Below, piece by piece: positions 36,065 to 44,809 of a stretch of 64,000 nt of DNA. The notes beneath the pieces were generated by a model that worked only from the letters and a program-made list of their open reading frames with translations, was not told where the DNA came from and did not search any database. Source of the stretch: CAVXUB01 sp963764805 (GTDB lineage Bacteria; Actinomycetota; Acidimicrobiia; Acidimicrobiales; Bog-793); the NCBI GenBank assembly GCA_963764805.1, contig CAVXUB010000002.1, positions 310,001 to 374,000 of the forward strand. Reading direction: 5' to 3'. The position numbers and the translations under genes are program-made. Position 1 is the first letter of the stretch, and every line of letters starts with the position of its first letter.

Positions 36065-37873
36065 CGCGGGAGCTTCCAGGGGCTGCGCGGGGAGCTTCCC
36101 AACGCTCCTCACGTGCTGCGCGAGTACTCGGTCATCTCGGACCGGCGTCGGGCGGCGGTGATCGGGCCGCGCGGGGACATCGCCTGGCTCTGCTTCCCCG
36201 AGTTCGACAGCCCGACGATCTTCGACACGCTCGTCGGCGGTCAGGGCGCGTACAACATCCACCCGGTCGAGCCGTTCGTCTGGGGAGGTTTCTACGAGGA
36301 CGGCACGTTGATCTGGCGCGATCGGTGGGTGACCGCCGCAGGCTCGATCGTCGAGTGCCGGGAGGCGCTCTCGTTCCCGGGGGACCCGCACCGAGCCGTG
36401 ATCCTCCGCCGGTTGCAGGGCCTTCGCGGTTCCACGGCGATCCGCGCCTATCTCTGCCCCCGCGGCGACTACGGCGAGGGCGCCTTCCGGTCGTGGAGGC
36501 AACATCCCGAAGGCTGCTGGACGGGCAGCTACAGGCAGCTGAGGGCGCGCTGGTCGGGCGTCCCCGCCAAGGCAGCCCGGCCCAGCCGCAAGCCGCCCGG
36601 GTTGCTGGTCGAGTTCCAGCTCGACCCGGGCGACGAGGTCGACCTGATGTTCGAGGTCAGCGATCAGTCCTTGCCCGAGGAGCTGCCCGATGCCGACACC
36701 CACTGGGGAGCCACCGAGGCCTCCTGGAAGTCGTGCATCCCTTCTCACGGGGAGACGGCAGCCCCGCGGGACGCACGGATGGCCTACGCCGTCCTGCTCG
36801 GCCTGACCCGCCCCGGCGGCGGCACCGCCGCCGCCGTCACCGCAGGCCTCCCCGAGCGAGCGGACGAGGCGCGCAACTACGACTACCGCTACACGTGGGT
36901 CCGCGACCAGTGCCTGATCGGGGGCGCCGACGCGGCTGCCGGACAGAGCCTCGAACTGCTCGACGCCAGCGTCTCGTTCGTGGTGGCCCGAGCTCTCGAG
37001 GACGGCCCGAGGCTGGCTCCCGCCTACACCACCGTGGGAGGTACGGTCCCCAAGGAGCGAGAGCTCGACTATCCGGGCTACCCCGGCGGCCATACCGTCA
37101 TCGGGAACCACGCGGCGGCGCAGTTCCAGCTGGACGCCTTCGGCGAGTGCCTCGTCCTGCTGGCCGAAGCCGCCAAGCACGATCGGCTGGACGCCCAGGG
37201 ATGGCGGGCGGCCGAGGTGCTGGTGGACGCCATCGCAAAGCGTTGGCAGGAGCCGGACGCCGGCATCTGGGAGCTCGAGGACCGCCATTGGGCGCACAGC
37301 AAGCTGGCCTGCATCGCCGGCCTGCGGGCGATCACCTCGTCCGGTGCGCCGCACGCGTTCGTCGGCGCTTGGAGCGCCCTTGCCGACGCGATCCTTGCCG
37401 ACACCGCGTCGAAGTGCATCCACCCCGGAGGTCACTGGCGCCGAGCCCCCGACGACGACCGGGTGGACGCCTCCTTGCTGCTCCCTCCACTCGACGGGGC
37501 CCTGCCGGCCGACGATCCACGTACGGTGCTCACCTACAGGGCGATAAATGACGAGCTCACGGCGGACGGCTACGTGTACCGCTACCGAGCGGACGAGCGC
37601 CCTCTCGGCGAGGCGGAAGGCGCCTTCCAGCTCTGCGTGTTCAGCCTTGCGCTGGCCGCCGAGCAGCAGGGCGACCTCTTGGCGGCCGCCCGCTGGTTCG
37701 AACGTGGGAGGGCCGCATGCGGCCCGGCCGGGCTGTTCACGGAGGAGTTCGACGTCCAGGAGCGACAGCTGAGGGGAAACCTCCCGCAGGCGTTCGTCCA
37801 CGCCATGTTCCTCCGGGCGGCGGCCAAGCTCGGGCCGAGCGAGCGGCGAGCGGGGTCACGGCACGCGGGCTAG
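36023..37873 (+). CDS. GH15-family glucoamylase/trehalase-like enzyme
   Basis: About 616 residues from a probable TTG 36023 (inside copy 2 of the duplication), though a later start is possible since the family domain begins near LREYSVISDRRRAAVIGPRGDIAWLCFPEFDSP (about residue 33). The (alpha/alpha)6 barrel shows NYDYRYTWVRDQ, the general-acid region GIWELEDRHWAHSKLACIAGLRAI and the base region GLFTEEFDVQERQLRGNLPQAFVHAMFL. Mycobacterial GH15 enzymes are trehalases and others are glucan glucohydrolases; either would fit next to TreY. It lacks a signal peptide and should be cytoplasmic. Confidence 0.85.
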   Translation: MADGTTSSARPAAARGSFQGLRGELPNAPHVLREYSVISDRRRAAVIGPRGDIAWLCFPEFDSPTIFDTLVGGQGAYNIHPVEPFVWGGFYEDGTLIWRDRWVTAAGSIVECREALSFPGDPHRAVILRRLQGLRGSTAIRAYLCPRGDYGEGAFRSWRQHPEGCWTGSYRQLRARWSGVPAKAARPSRKPPGLLVEFQLDPGDEVDLMFEVSDQSLPEELPDADTHWGATEASWKSCIPSHGETAAPRDARMAYAVLLGLTRPGGGTAAAVTAGLPERADEARNYDYRYTWVRDQCLIGGADAAAGQSLELLDASVSFVVARALEDGPRLAPAYTTVGGTVPKERELDYPGYPGGHTVIGNHAAAQFQLDAFGECLVLLAEAAKHDRLDAQGWRAAEVLVDAIAKRWQEPDAGIWELEDRHWAHSKLACIAGLRAITSSGAPHAFVGAWSALADAILADTASKCIHPGGHWRRAPDDDRVDASLLLPPLDGALPADDPRTVLTYRAINDELTADGYVYRYRADERPLGEAEGAFQLCVFSLALAAEQQGDLLAAARWFERGRAACGPAGLFTEEFDVQERQLRGNLPQAFVHAMFLRAAAKLGPSERRAGSRHAG

Positions 37874-37884
37874 GAGGGAGGGCG

Positions 37885-38661
37885 GTGCCGGTACTGATCG
37901 GAACCTCGGGCTGGCAGTACAAGCACTGGCGCGGCGGGCTCTACCCCGACTCGATGCCGGTGCGAATGTGGCTGCAGCGCTATGCGGAGTGTTTTGCGAC
38001 CGTGGAGGTGAACAACGCCTTCTACCGCCTTCCGGAAAGGTCGACCTTCGAGGCCTGGGCTGCGGCTCTGCCGGACGACTTCGTCGTCGCAGTGAAGGCC
38101 AGCAGGTACCTGACCCACGTCCGCAGGCTTCGTGAACCCGAAGAGCCCGTCCAGCGCCTGATGGAGCGGGCAACGGGCCTCGGCGCCAAGCTGGGGCCGA
38201 TCCTCCTGCAACTCCCGCCCAACATGGCGATCGACGTCGACAGGCTGACCGCCACGCTGCGGGCCTTTCCGCCGGCCGCACGCGTCGCCGTCGAGTTCCG
38301 ACACCCGTCGTGGTTCGTGCCGGCGGTCCGCCGGCTGCTGGAGGACCGCGCCGTGGCACTGTGCCTCACCGACAGAGGAGGCCCGACGAGCCCGCTCTGG
38401 CGCACGGCCGGCTGGGGCTACCTGCGGATGCACGCCGGGCGGGGGGTGCCGCCCTCATGCTACGGCCACCAGGCGCTTCGCAGCTGGGCCGGGCGCCTGG
38501 CCGAGCTCTACGGCGCCTCGATCGACGTGTTCGTCTACTTCAACAACGACGGCTTCGGGTGCGCTCCCCGCGATGCGGCACGGATGGCCGCCGAGGTCCG
38601 GCGTCTGGGGATCTCCCCTACGAGGACGCCGCCGCCCCGTGAGGCTCGGCTGACCGCATAA
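37885..38661 (+). CDS. DUF72-family protein
   Basis: 258 residues from GTG 37885 behind GGAGGGAGGG. It is a TIM-barrel of the DUF72/YecE family: LIGTSGWQYKHWRGGLYP, TVEVNNAFYRLPERSTFEAWA, FVVAVKASRYLTH, GPILLQLPPNM, AVEFRHPSWF, VDVFVYFNNDGFG-like end. The biochemical function is not established. It is the third gene of the enolase-GH15 unit, 11 bp after the GH15 stop. Confidence 0.88.
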   Translation: MPVLIGTSGWQYKHWRGGLYPDSMPVRMWLQRYAECFATVEVNNAFYRLPERSTFEAWAAALPDDFVVAVKASRYLTHVRRLREPEEPVQRLMERATGLGAKLGPILLQLPPNMAIDVDRLTATLRAFPPAARVAVEFRHPSWFVPAVRRLLEDRAVALCLTDRGGPTSPLWRTAGWGYLRMHAGRGVPPSCYGHQALRSWAGRLAELYGASIDVFVYFNNDGFGCAPRDAARMAAEVRRLGISPTRTPPPREARLTA

Positions 38662-38705
38662 CCTGGCGTCCGCGTCGGCTGTGACCGATAAGCGGACTGT
38701 AGAGG

Positions 38706-39266
38706 CTACGTCCGGCCTGCGAACGCCTTCGTGAGCTCCCCGCAGAACGCCTTCAAGTCGTCGGGCTTGCGGCTGCTGATGATGACGTTCGGCCCGTCCG
38801 TGCAGACCACCACCTCCGCGTCCACCCAGTTGCCGCCTGCGTTGCGGATGTCGGTCTGCAGGCTCGGCCAGGAGGTGAGCGTGCGGCCGCCGACCAAGCC
38901 CGCCTCCACGAGGGTCCAAGGGCCGTGGCAGATCACGGCGATCGGCTTCCCGGCGCCCGACAGCTCCGAGAGGAACCTCAGCGCCGCCCCGTCCATCCGG
39001 AGACGGTCGGGGTTCGCCACACCTCCCGGCAGCACGACACCGTCGTAGTCTGCAGCCGCTGCGCCTGCCGTGGTCCGGTCGACCGGGAACGTGTCCGCCT
39101 TGTCGAGGTGGTTCATCGCCTGCGCCGTGCCCTCCTCGGGCGCCACCAGCTCCGGCTTGCCTCCCGCCTCCTCGACCGCCTTCCACGGTTCTGTCAGCTC
39201 CGCCTGTTCGATGCCCTCGTTGGCGACGAGGAACGCGATCTTTTTGCCGGAAAGCTCTCCAGCCAT
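38706..39266 (-). CDS. DJ-1/PfpI-family protein
   Basis: 186 residues starting at ATG 39266 behind AAGGAG. It has the class-I-amidotransferase-like fold with the nucleophile Cys in IAVICHGPWTLVEAG (near residue 110), Glu in VANEGIEQAELTEPW, and DYDGVVLPGGVANPDRLR. The PfpI/YhbO subgroup acts in protein or nucleic-acid repair of glyoxal damage or as a stress protease. It is monocistronic, with a strong SigF-type promoter upstream, which fits a stress role. Confidence 0.9.
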   Translation of the reverse strand: MAGELSGKKIAFLVANEGIEQAELTEPWKAVEEAGGKPELVAPEEGTAQAMNHLDKADTFPVDRTTAGAAAADYDGVVLPGGVANPDRLRMDGAALRFLSELSGAGKPIAVICHGPWTLVEAGLVGGRTLTSWPSLQTDIRNAGGNWVDAEVVVCTDGPNVIISSRKPDDLKAFCGELTKAFAGRT

Positions 39267-39371
39267 ATTGGCTCTCCTTCTTGTCTGTTTCTCTGTCTTC
39301 TCGTGGCCCTGATGGCCCGGTATCTACCTGATCGCCGGGCGCTTGTTGCGTCGGAACACGAGTCCAAATAG

Positions 39372-39398
39372 ATACCCGGTCCGCGCGCCTCTCGAAAC
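39372..39398 (-). promoter_or_regulatory. SigB/SigF-type promoter of the DJ-1 gene
   Basis: Minus strand: GTTT (39398-39395), 17 bp, GGGTAT (39377-39372), an exact match to the actinobacterial SigF consensus. It lies about 105 bp before the ATG. Confidence 0.68.
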
Positions 39399-39530
39399 GG
39401 TGCTCCGAGCGCTCCTACCGCCACTGCCAGCGGGACTCTTCCCTAGAACGGGCAGAGCCGGCATTCTCGGGGCCCGGCTGGCGCCCAAAGAGAGGCTGAG
39501 GTGGAGCCGCCAGGCGCCTCCCGAGAGGAC

Positions 39531-39556
39531 GATTACGACCATTGTGCAATGGGTAC
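39531..39556 (+). promoter_or_regulatory. Weak SigB/SigF-like promoter of the STAS gene
   Basis: GATT (39531-39534), 16 bp, GGGTAC (39551-39556), 105 bp before ATG 39661. The -35 matches three of four bases. Confidence 0.35.
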
Positions 39557-39660
39557 AGAGCGGCCGCCGAGGTAGTGCCAACATGGCAGCCCGACGAGGT
39601 GTTCGATAGCCGACATACGTGGCAGTGGGGTAGTGGGCTGATGAATCACGAGGAGCTTCA

Positions 39661-40095
39661 ATGTCGATAGAGACAGAGGACTGGCATCTGAGCGAGGAGG
39701 CGGAACCCACATTCCAGGTCGAGCTGCGCTCGGAAGGCAACCGATGCTGGCTGATCTTGAGCGGGAGCCTTTGCTGCACCTCCATCGCAGCCCTCGAGGT
39801 GCAGGTCGACCAGCTCGGTTGCCTGCCGTGCGACGAGGTCTACATCGATCTCGGCGGGTTGCGTGAGCTCGACCAGGTCGGAGCGAAGGTGCTGATAGGC
39901 CTACGCCACTATGTCGCAGGTCGGGGCGGCCAGATGCGGGTGATCGGCGCCAAGGGCCAGGTAGCCGACATCCTGCGGGCGAGCAGCCGAGAGGCGGAGT
40001 CGACGTCCTGGCGTTGGCCGGGCAGCAGGGCGACGACGGCCGCGCTTCCCGAGCTGCGCCTGGCACCTTATGAGTCGACTGCCCTCTGGAGCTGA
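39661..40095 (+). CDS. STAS-domain protein without the usual phosphoserine
   Basis: 144 residues. A STAS fold is seen: FQVELRSEGNRCWLILSGSLCCTS, EVYIDLGGLRELDQVGAKVLIGLRHYVAGRGGQMRVIGAKGQVADIL. In anti-sigma antagonists the segment after the DL strand carries a Ser (as in FLDSTGLG of the protein at 55815); here it reads ELDQVGAK, so the phosphorylation site is missing. It may be a constitutively active antagonist, a decoy or a sensor part. The last 28 bp overlap the convergent gene at 40068. Confidence 0.72.
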   Translation: MSIETEDWHLSEEAEPTFQVELRSEGNRCWLILSGSLCCTSIAALEVQVDQLGCLPCDEVYIDLGGLRELDQVGAKVLIGLRHYVAGRGGQMRVIGAKGQVADILRASSREAESTSWRWPGSRATTAALPELRLAPYESTALWS

Positions 40096-40394
40096 GCCTT
40101 CGTCATCTTCGAACGGCCCTTCACGCCCTTGCGCTTGGCTTCCTCGTAGAGCTGGTCGCGCGTCCGCCCGCCGGGACCGCGGTGCGAGCGCAGCCCCCCT
40201 CGTCGTCCCGACGAGATGTCGGACAGAGACGTGCGGCTGGCTGACTTCGACTCGCCGGCACGGGCGCGCTCCTTGTTGACCGTGCGAGCGGCGATCTCCT
40301 TGGCGACCTTCTCAGGACGGCCACGTTCTTCCAAGCCCTCCTTGACGTGCTCGTACTGACGTTCGCGCTTGCTGCTCCAAGCCTGCCTAGGCAT
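40068..40394 (-). CDS. Small basic protein with Rho-N/ChaB-like C-terminus
   Basis: 108 residues, strongly basic. The N-terminal half (WSSKRERQYEHVKEGLEERGRPEKVAKEIAARTVNKERARAGES) matches a plasmid-stabilisation/ChaB-associated family seen in many actinobacteria and proteobacteria. The C-terminal part (TRDQLYEEAKRKGVKGRSKMTKAQLQRAV) resembles the Rho N-terminal helix-extended-helix. It is likely nucleic-acid-binding and often stress-linked. It overlaps the STAS gene tail-to-tail by 28 bp. Confidence 0.75.
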   Translation of the reverse strand: MPRQAWSSKRERQYEHVKEGLEERGRPEKVAKEIAARTVNKERARAGESKSASRTSLSDISSGRRGGLRSHRGPGGRTRDQLYEEAKRKGVKGRSKMTKAQLQRAVDS

Positions 40395-40431
40395 CGCCTC
40401 TCCTCCTTCGTGCGTTGCCCCGCAACATCAG

Positions 40432-40457
40432 GTTTCTCCGGCGATGGCGCCGGGTAA
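40432..40457 (+). promoter_or_regulatory. SigB/SigF-type promoter of the acyl-CoA dehydrogenase-like gene
   Basis: GTTT (40432-40435), 16 bp, GGGTAA (40452-40457), 98 bp before ATG 40555. Full -35 and GGGTA match. Confidence 0.6.
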
Positions 40458-40554
40458 ACGGCGGCCACTGGGCGGACACTGGCCTGAGTGCGATCTTCAT
40501 GTCGGTGGCGTGAGGGAGGGCGATGAGGCCGTTGGTCCGGGTCGACAGGTGGAG

Positions 40555-41712
40555 ATGACCGGCATCGTCGCGCCAGTCGGGAACCCAGATGCTGTGGACG
40601 CGCCCCCGGGCGTTGCCGACGAGACAGCGGCGATCTTCGGCGCCCCGGGCGATAGGTCTGCCGGACTGGAGCCCACAGCCGCGGAGAAGATCCGCCGGTG
40701 GGCCGCATCGCGGAAGTGTCCGGACGACCCCAGCACGGCGCTCGAGAGCCTCGTGGTCCTCGGGCTGCTGGAGCTGCCGATGACGAGCTCGGGAAGGACC
40801 TGGGAGCGTTTCGAGGCCCTGGCGCGGGTGGCCGAGCACGACCTCTCGACGGCGCGGCTGGCCGAAGGGCACACAGATGCGCTGGCCGTTCTGGCTGAAG
40901 CGGGTGACTCCGAGCGCGTTCTCCGCTCGCTAGCCGGCGGACGCCTCGGCGTCTGGGCGGCGGGGCCGCTCGAGTCGCTGCAAGCCGTGCCGGGGCAAGC
41001 AGGGCGGGGTCTCGTGCTCGATGGCACCCGTCACTGGTGCTCGGGCGCCCTGTCGTTGACCCACGCTCTGGTGACTGCCGCCACCGCCGCCGGTGAGCAG
41101 CTCGTGCTGGTGGATCTGGCCTCGCCGGGCGTCAGGCCGGAGCCGGACTCTTGGCCTGCGATCGGGATGGCCGGCTCCGAGACGCTGGACGTCTCGTTCG
41201 AGAGGGTGCGTGTTCCCGAGGAGGCGATGATCGGGCCGCCCGGCTTCTACCTGTCGCGTCCGGGCTTTTGGAAGGGAGCCGTCGGGGTGGCGGCCTGCTG
41301 GTACGGCGGCGCCGTGGCCGCCGCGCAGCCTCTCGGTCGTCGGGCGATGGATGCGGAGAGGTCCGCCAACCCGCACGGCGACGCCCACCGCGGCGCCGTC
41401 GCTGCTCGCCTGTTCGCGATGGAGGTGACGTTGCGGGAGGCAGCGCGCCTGCTCGACAACGAGCCGATGAGCATCCCCGAGCTGCAGTCCTTGGCGCTGG
41501 CGGTGCGGCACGTGATCGAGAGCGGGGCGCTGGAGGTGCTCGAGCGGACGGGCCGGGCGACAGGCGCAGGACCTTTGGGCCACGATGCCGCTCACGCCAG
41601 GCGTGCCGCAGACCTGCCCGTGTACATCCGCCAGAGCCATGCCGAAGCCGATCTGGAGACGCTCGGGTCGCTGCTGCGAGGTCGGCATGTGAGATGGGCG
41701 CCGCTCAGGTGA
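40555..41712 (+). CDS. Acyl-CoA dehydrogenase-like protein
   Basis: About 385 residues from ATG 40555 (AGGTGG just upstream); an in-frame extension to 40369 looks non-coding. Acyl-CoA dehydrogenase features: helical N-terminal domain (LVVLGLLELPMTSSGRTWERFEALARVAEHDLSTARL), the middle domain (GTRHWCSGALSLTHALVTA, LDVSFERVRVPEEAMIGPPGFYL) and C-terminal helices. The usual catalytic Glu could not be placed, so it may be a divergent flavin enzyme. The methyltransferase gene starts 7 bp after its stop, and both should form one unit driven by the promoter at 40432. Confidence 0.78.
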   Translation: MTGIVAPVGNPDAVDAPPGVADETAAIFGAPGDRSAGLEPTAAEKIRRWAASRKCPDDPSTALESLVVLGLLELPMTSSGRTWERFEALARVAEHDLSTARLAEGHTDALAVLAEAGDSERVLRSLAGGRLGVWAAGPLESLQAVPGQAGRGLVLDGTRHWCSGALSLTHALVTAATAAGEQLVLVDLASPGVRPEPDSWPAIGMAGSETLDVSFERVRVPEEAMIGPPGFYLSRPGFWKGAVGVAACWYGGAVAAAQPLGRRAMDAERSANPHGDAHRGAVAARLFAMEVTLREAARLLDNEPMSIPELQSLALAVRHVIESGALEVLERTGRATGAGPLGHDAAHARRAADLPVYIRQSHAEADLETLGSLLRGRHVRWAPLR

Positions 41713-41719
41713 CGACCTC

Positions 41720-42313
41720 GTGATGAGCAGCGCATCGCGGGCAGACGCGGATGCCAAGGCGCACTTCGACGCCCTCCATCGTTCGAGCGAGGACCCCTGG
41801 GGCGCGGCGGAGTCGTGGTACGAGCGCCGCAAGCGGGCGGTGACGGTGGCGTGCCTGCCCGAGGAACGGTACGGGACTTGTTTCGAGCCGGGTTGTTCGA
41901 TCGGGCTGGTGACGGTGGAGCTGGCAGCGCGCTGCGACTCCGTGCTGGCGATGGACTTCTCGCCGGCGGCAGTCGAGCGGGCGCGCCGGCGCACGGCCTC
42001 CCTCGGCAACGTCAACATCGGGCTGGGCGAGATACCCGCCAACTGGCCCGTGGTGCCGCTCGACCTGATAGTGCTCTCCGAGATCGGCTACTACCTGGAT
42101 CCGGCGACGCTGCCGTTGCTGACGCAGAGGATCGCCGCCTCCCTGACCGTGGGCGGGACCCTGGTGGCCGTGCACGGTCGACAGATCGAACCTGACTACC
42201 TCACGCCGCCTGAGGACGTGCACGCCGTGCTTGCAGGCTCTCCGATGCTCGATCGCTTCGCCGAGTACCGCGACCGGATGTTCGCGCTGGACGTCCTGAA
42301 GAGGGCCGGCTGA
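41720..42313 (+). CDS. SAM-dependent methyltransferase of the NodS type
   Basis: 197 residues. NodS-like class I methyltransferase: FEPGCSIGLVTVELAARCDSVLAMDFSPAAVERARRR (SAM-binding motif I, then the acidic strand), IGLGEIPANWP, DLIVLSEIGYYLDP and a C-terminal strand. NodS enzymes N-methylate amino-sugar backbones. Here the partner is an acyl-CoA dehydrogenase-like protein, an association I have seen in clusters with PIG-L deacetylases and glycosyltransferases (recollection, not checked). GTG 41720 and the adjacent ATG are both possible. Confidence 0.85.
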   Translation: MMSSASRADADAKAHFDALHRSSEDPWGAAESWYERRKRAVTVACLPEERYGTCFEPGCSIGLVTVELAARCDSVLAMDFSPAAVERARRRTASLGNVNIGLGEIPANWPVVPLDLIVLSEIGYYLDPATLPLLTQRIAASLTVGGTLVAVHGRQIEPDYLTPPEDVHAVLAGSPMLDRFAEYRDRMFALDVLKRAG

Positions 42314-42331
42314 GGGCGGCGCACCGGCCAC

Positions 42332-44784
42332 TCATCGGCGTGCTAGCAGGGCGACCGGGAACTGGCCCAGGATCTCTCTGACCGGCACTCCCTCGCCGTC
42401 CGACTGGACCGTCTCGCCGGTCAGCTCGTTGCGCCAGGTGCCCGCCGGGAGCGGAAGCTCGGTGTCGGCGAAGCCGCCCTCTCTCGCCAGGCCGAGAACG
42501 AGGCGCGGCACCACCGTCACCAGCTCGCCACCGGGGATCTGGCGGCGATAGGCGACCACGTGCTCGGCCATCGGGCCCCGGGGCAGGAGCGGCGAGTAGG
42601 CGGCGGGCTCGGCCCCTCGGCGCAACCGCAGGGCCCGAGACGTGACCAGCAGCTTTGGGAGACCTTCGTCGCTGCGGCGCAGGACCTCGGCCGGCTGTAT
42701 GCCGTCCAGCTCGGCGAGCAGGCGGCGCCGGAGCTCGAAGTCCACGGGGCGCCTGTTGTCCGGGTCGACCAGGCTGAGGTCCCATATCTCGGTGCCCTGA
42801 TACGTGTCCCCGACCCGGGCGCGGTCAACCGGAGCAGGGTGAGAGAGAGCGAGTTCAAGCGGCCCGGCTCGACGAGCGCCGAGACGAACCGGTCGAGATC
42901 CGCCACGAAAGTGGCGTCGCCGAGAACGCCGCCGACGAAGGCCCGCACCGCCTCCTCGTAGCCGGCATCCGTGTCGGTCCACGACGTGTGCACCTTTGCC
43001 TCGCGGACCGCCTTCTCGGCGTAGGCCACGGCGCGCTCGGCCGATATCGGGTACGCCCCGACGATCGTCTGGTAGAGCAGGTGCTCGGTGGCGGGATCCG
43101 GCCAGGTCTCACCGCCCGGCGACTGTCGCTTGTGGCGTGAGGTGATCTCGCTCCACCGGTGCACCGTCTCCGCCCAGGCGTCCGGTATCTCGCTCAGGAG
43201 GTAGAGGCGCGCCCGCACGTCCTCGCTCCTCTTCGTGTCGTGCGTGGAGGTGGCGAGCAAGCCTGGAGCCCACGGCGTCGAGTGGAAGTGCTCGACCGAG
43301 GTCGCGAAACACGACGGGTCGCCGCCGACCTCGTTGAGCGCCAAGAGCCGCGGGAACCGGTAGAAGGCGGTGTCCTCGACCGCCTTGGCCATGACCGCGC
43401 CGGACAGCTGCTGCAGGCGCTCCCGGAACTCCTCCTCGGCCGGGCCCACGACAGTGCCCTCGAGAACGTCCCCGATGAAGCTGAGCAGCTCGTGGTCGAG
43501 CTCCGGGTGAGCTTGGCGGGCTTTGCGCAAGGCGCTCTCGAGGACCCTGCGATCCTCGTCGCTGCACCTGCCGTCGGAGACGTAGGTCCGGTAGACGCCG
43601 AGCGACTCGATGACCCCCACCACCGCAGCCGACAGATCCGCCCGCGTGTAGTCGCGGTGGCGGCGATGTCGTTCGCAGACCGCCACCAGACGCCGGACCA
43701 GGCGCCGCACGTCGCCGGCCAGCGACGTGGCGAGGATCTGCCGCTTGGCGGCGAGCGCAGCTTCTTCCCAGTCCGTCGCGATGCCGAGTTCGGCGGCCAG
43801 CTTGGTCAGCGGCTCCTCGCCCTGTGGGTCGACGAACAGCCCGCCGGCGACTCGCATGAAGTCGTAGCCCGTGGTCCCGGCGACCGGCCAGGTGGAGGGC
43901 AGCCGCTCCGACGTCTCGAGGATCTTCTCCACGACGATCCAGCTGCCACCCGTCTCGTCCCAGAGCTGCTGCAGATAGGCGGCGGGGTCGCGCAGGCCGT
44001 CCGGATGGTCGATCCGCAAGCCGTCGACGTCGCCCGAGCGGACCCAGCCGAGGATCCGCTCGTGGCTCGCCTCGAAGACATCTCGATCCTCGACGCGCAC
44101 TCCGACCAGGCTGTCGATGTCGAAGAAGCGCCGGTAGTCGAGCTCCTGGCTGGAGGTGCGCCACCAGGCGAGACGCCAGTGCTGGCGCGAGAGGACGGCG
44201 TCGAGCACGTCGGGGTCGGCGTTCGCCTCCTCGAGCGAGGCGGCCCCCATCGACAGGGGGGCGAGGGGGAACCGGTGGTCGTGGTAGGCGGCTCGCAGCT
44301 CGCCCTCCTCCTCCACCAGCCGTATCTCGCCCGCTTCGAGGATCCGCCCGTAGTGGTCGCCGAGGATCGGCACCAGGATTGTCTCGCGCAGCTTGGCGTC
44401 GGGCGGGTCCCAGTCCACGTCGAAGTACTTCGCGAAACGACTCTCCCGGCCGTGCTCGAGCACGTCCCACCACCATCTGTTTCGAGGCGTGCCGACCGCC
44501 ATGTGGTTCGGCACGACGTCGATGACCTGCCCTAGCCCGGCCGCTCGCAGCGCCTCCAGCATGCGGGAGTGCGCCTCCTCACCCCCCAGCTCCTCGTTTA
44601 CTCTCGAGTGATCCACCACGTCGTAGCCGTGCATCGAGCCTGCGGCAGCCTGCAGGTAGGGCGAGCAGTAGACGTGTGACACGCCGAGGTCGGCGAGGTA
44701 GCCGGCGACGGCGGCCAGGTCGTCGAAGCCGAATTGCGGCGTGAGCTGGATCCGGTATGTGCTGCTAGGTGCTCTGGGAGGCAC
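42332..44784 (-). CDS. treY: Maltooligosyl trehalose synthase (frameshifted)
   Basis: The corrected length is about 817 residues, near the family norm. It converts the reducing end of maltodextrins to a trehalose unit. Seen: STYRIQLTPQFGFDDLAAVAGYLADLGVSHVYCSPYLQA, GYDVVDHSRVNEELGG, VIDVVPNHMAV (GH13 motif I), DGLRIDHPDGLRDPAAY (motif II with Asp), WIVVEKILE (Glu), GTTGYDF and STHDTKRSEDVRAR (motif IV). One base is missing in the CCC/GGG run at 42813-42818; restoring it gives LTAPGVGDTYQGTEIWDLSLVDPDNRRPV. It follows the AI-2E family gene by 25 bp. The usual partners treZ and treX are not in the window. Confidence 0.9.
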
Positions 44785-44809
44785 GTGGCTCTTCTCCTGC
44801 GTGTCGGGG

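Larger units (their letters stand above)
39267..39660. other. 394-bp non-coding divergent region with two stress-type promoters
   Basis: No gene is seen. It separates DJ-1 (leftward) from the STAS gene (rightward) and holds the two promoters listed at 39372-39398 and 39531-39556. The STAS start is preceded by GAGGAG. Confidence 0.6.

Noticed and set aside
35639..37801. 720-codon open frame antisense to the enolase and GH15 genes
   Set aside because: The sense strand has two clear enzyme families with catalytic motifs; the antisense product is low-complexity.
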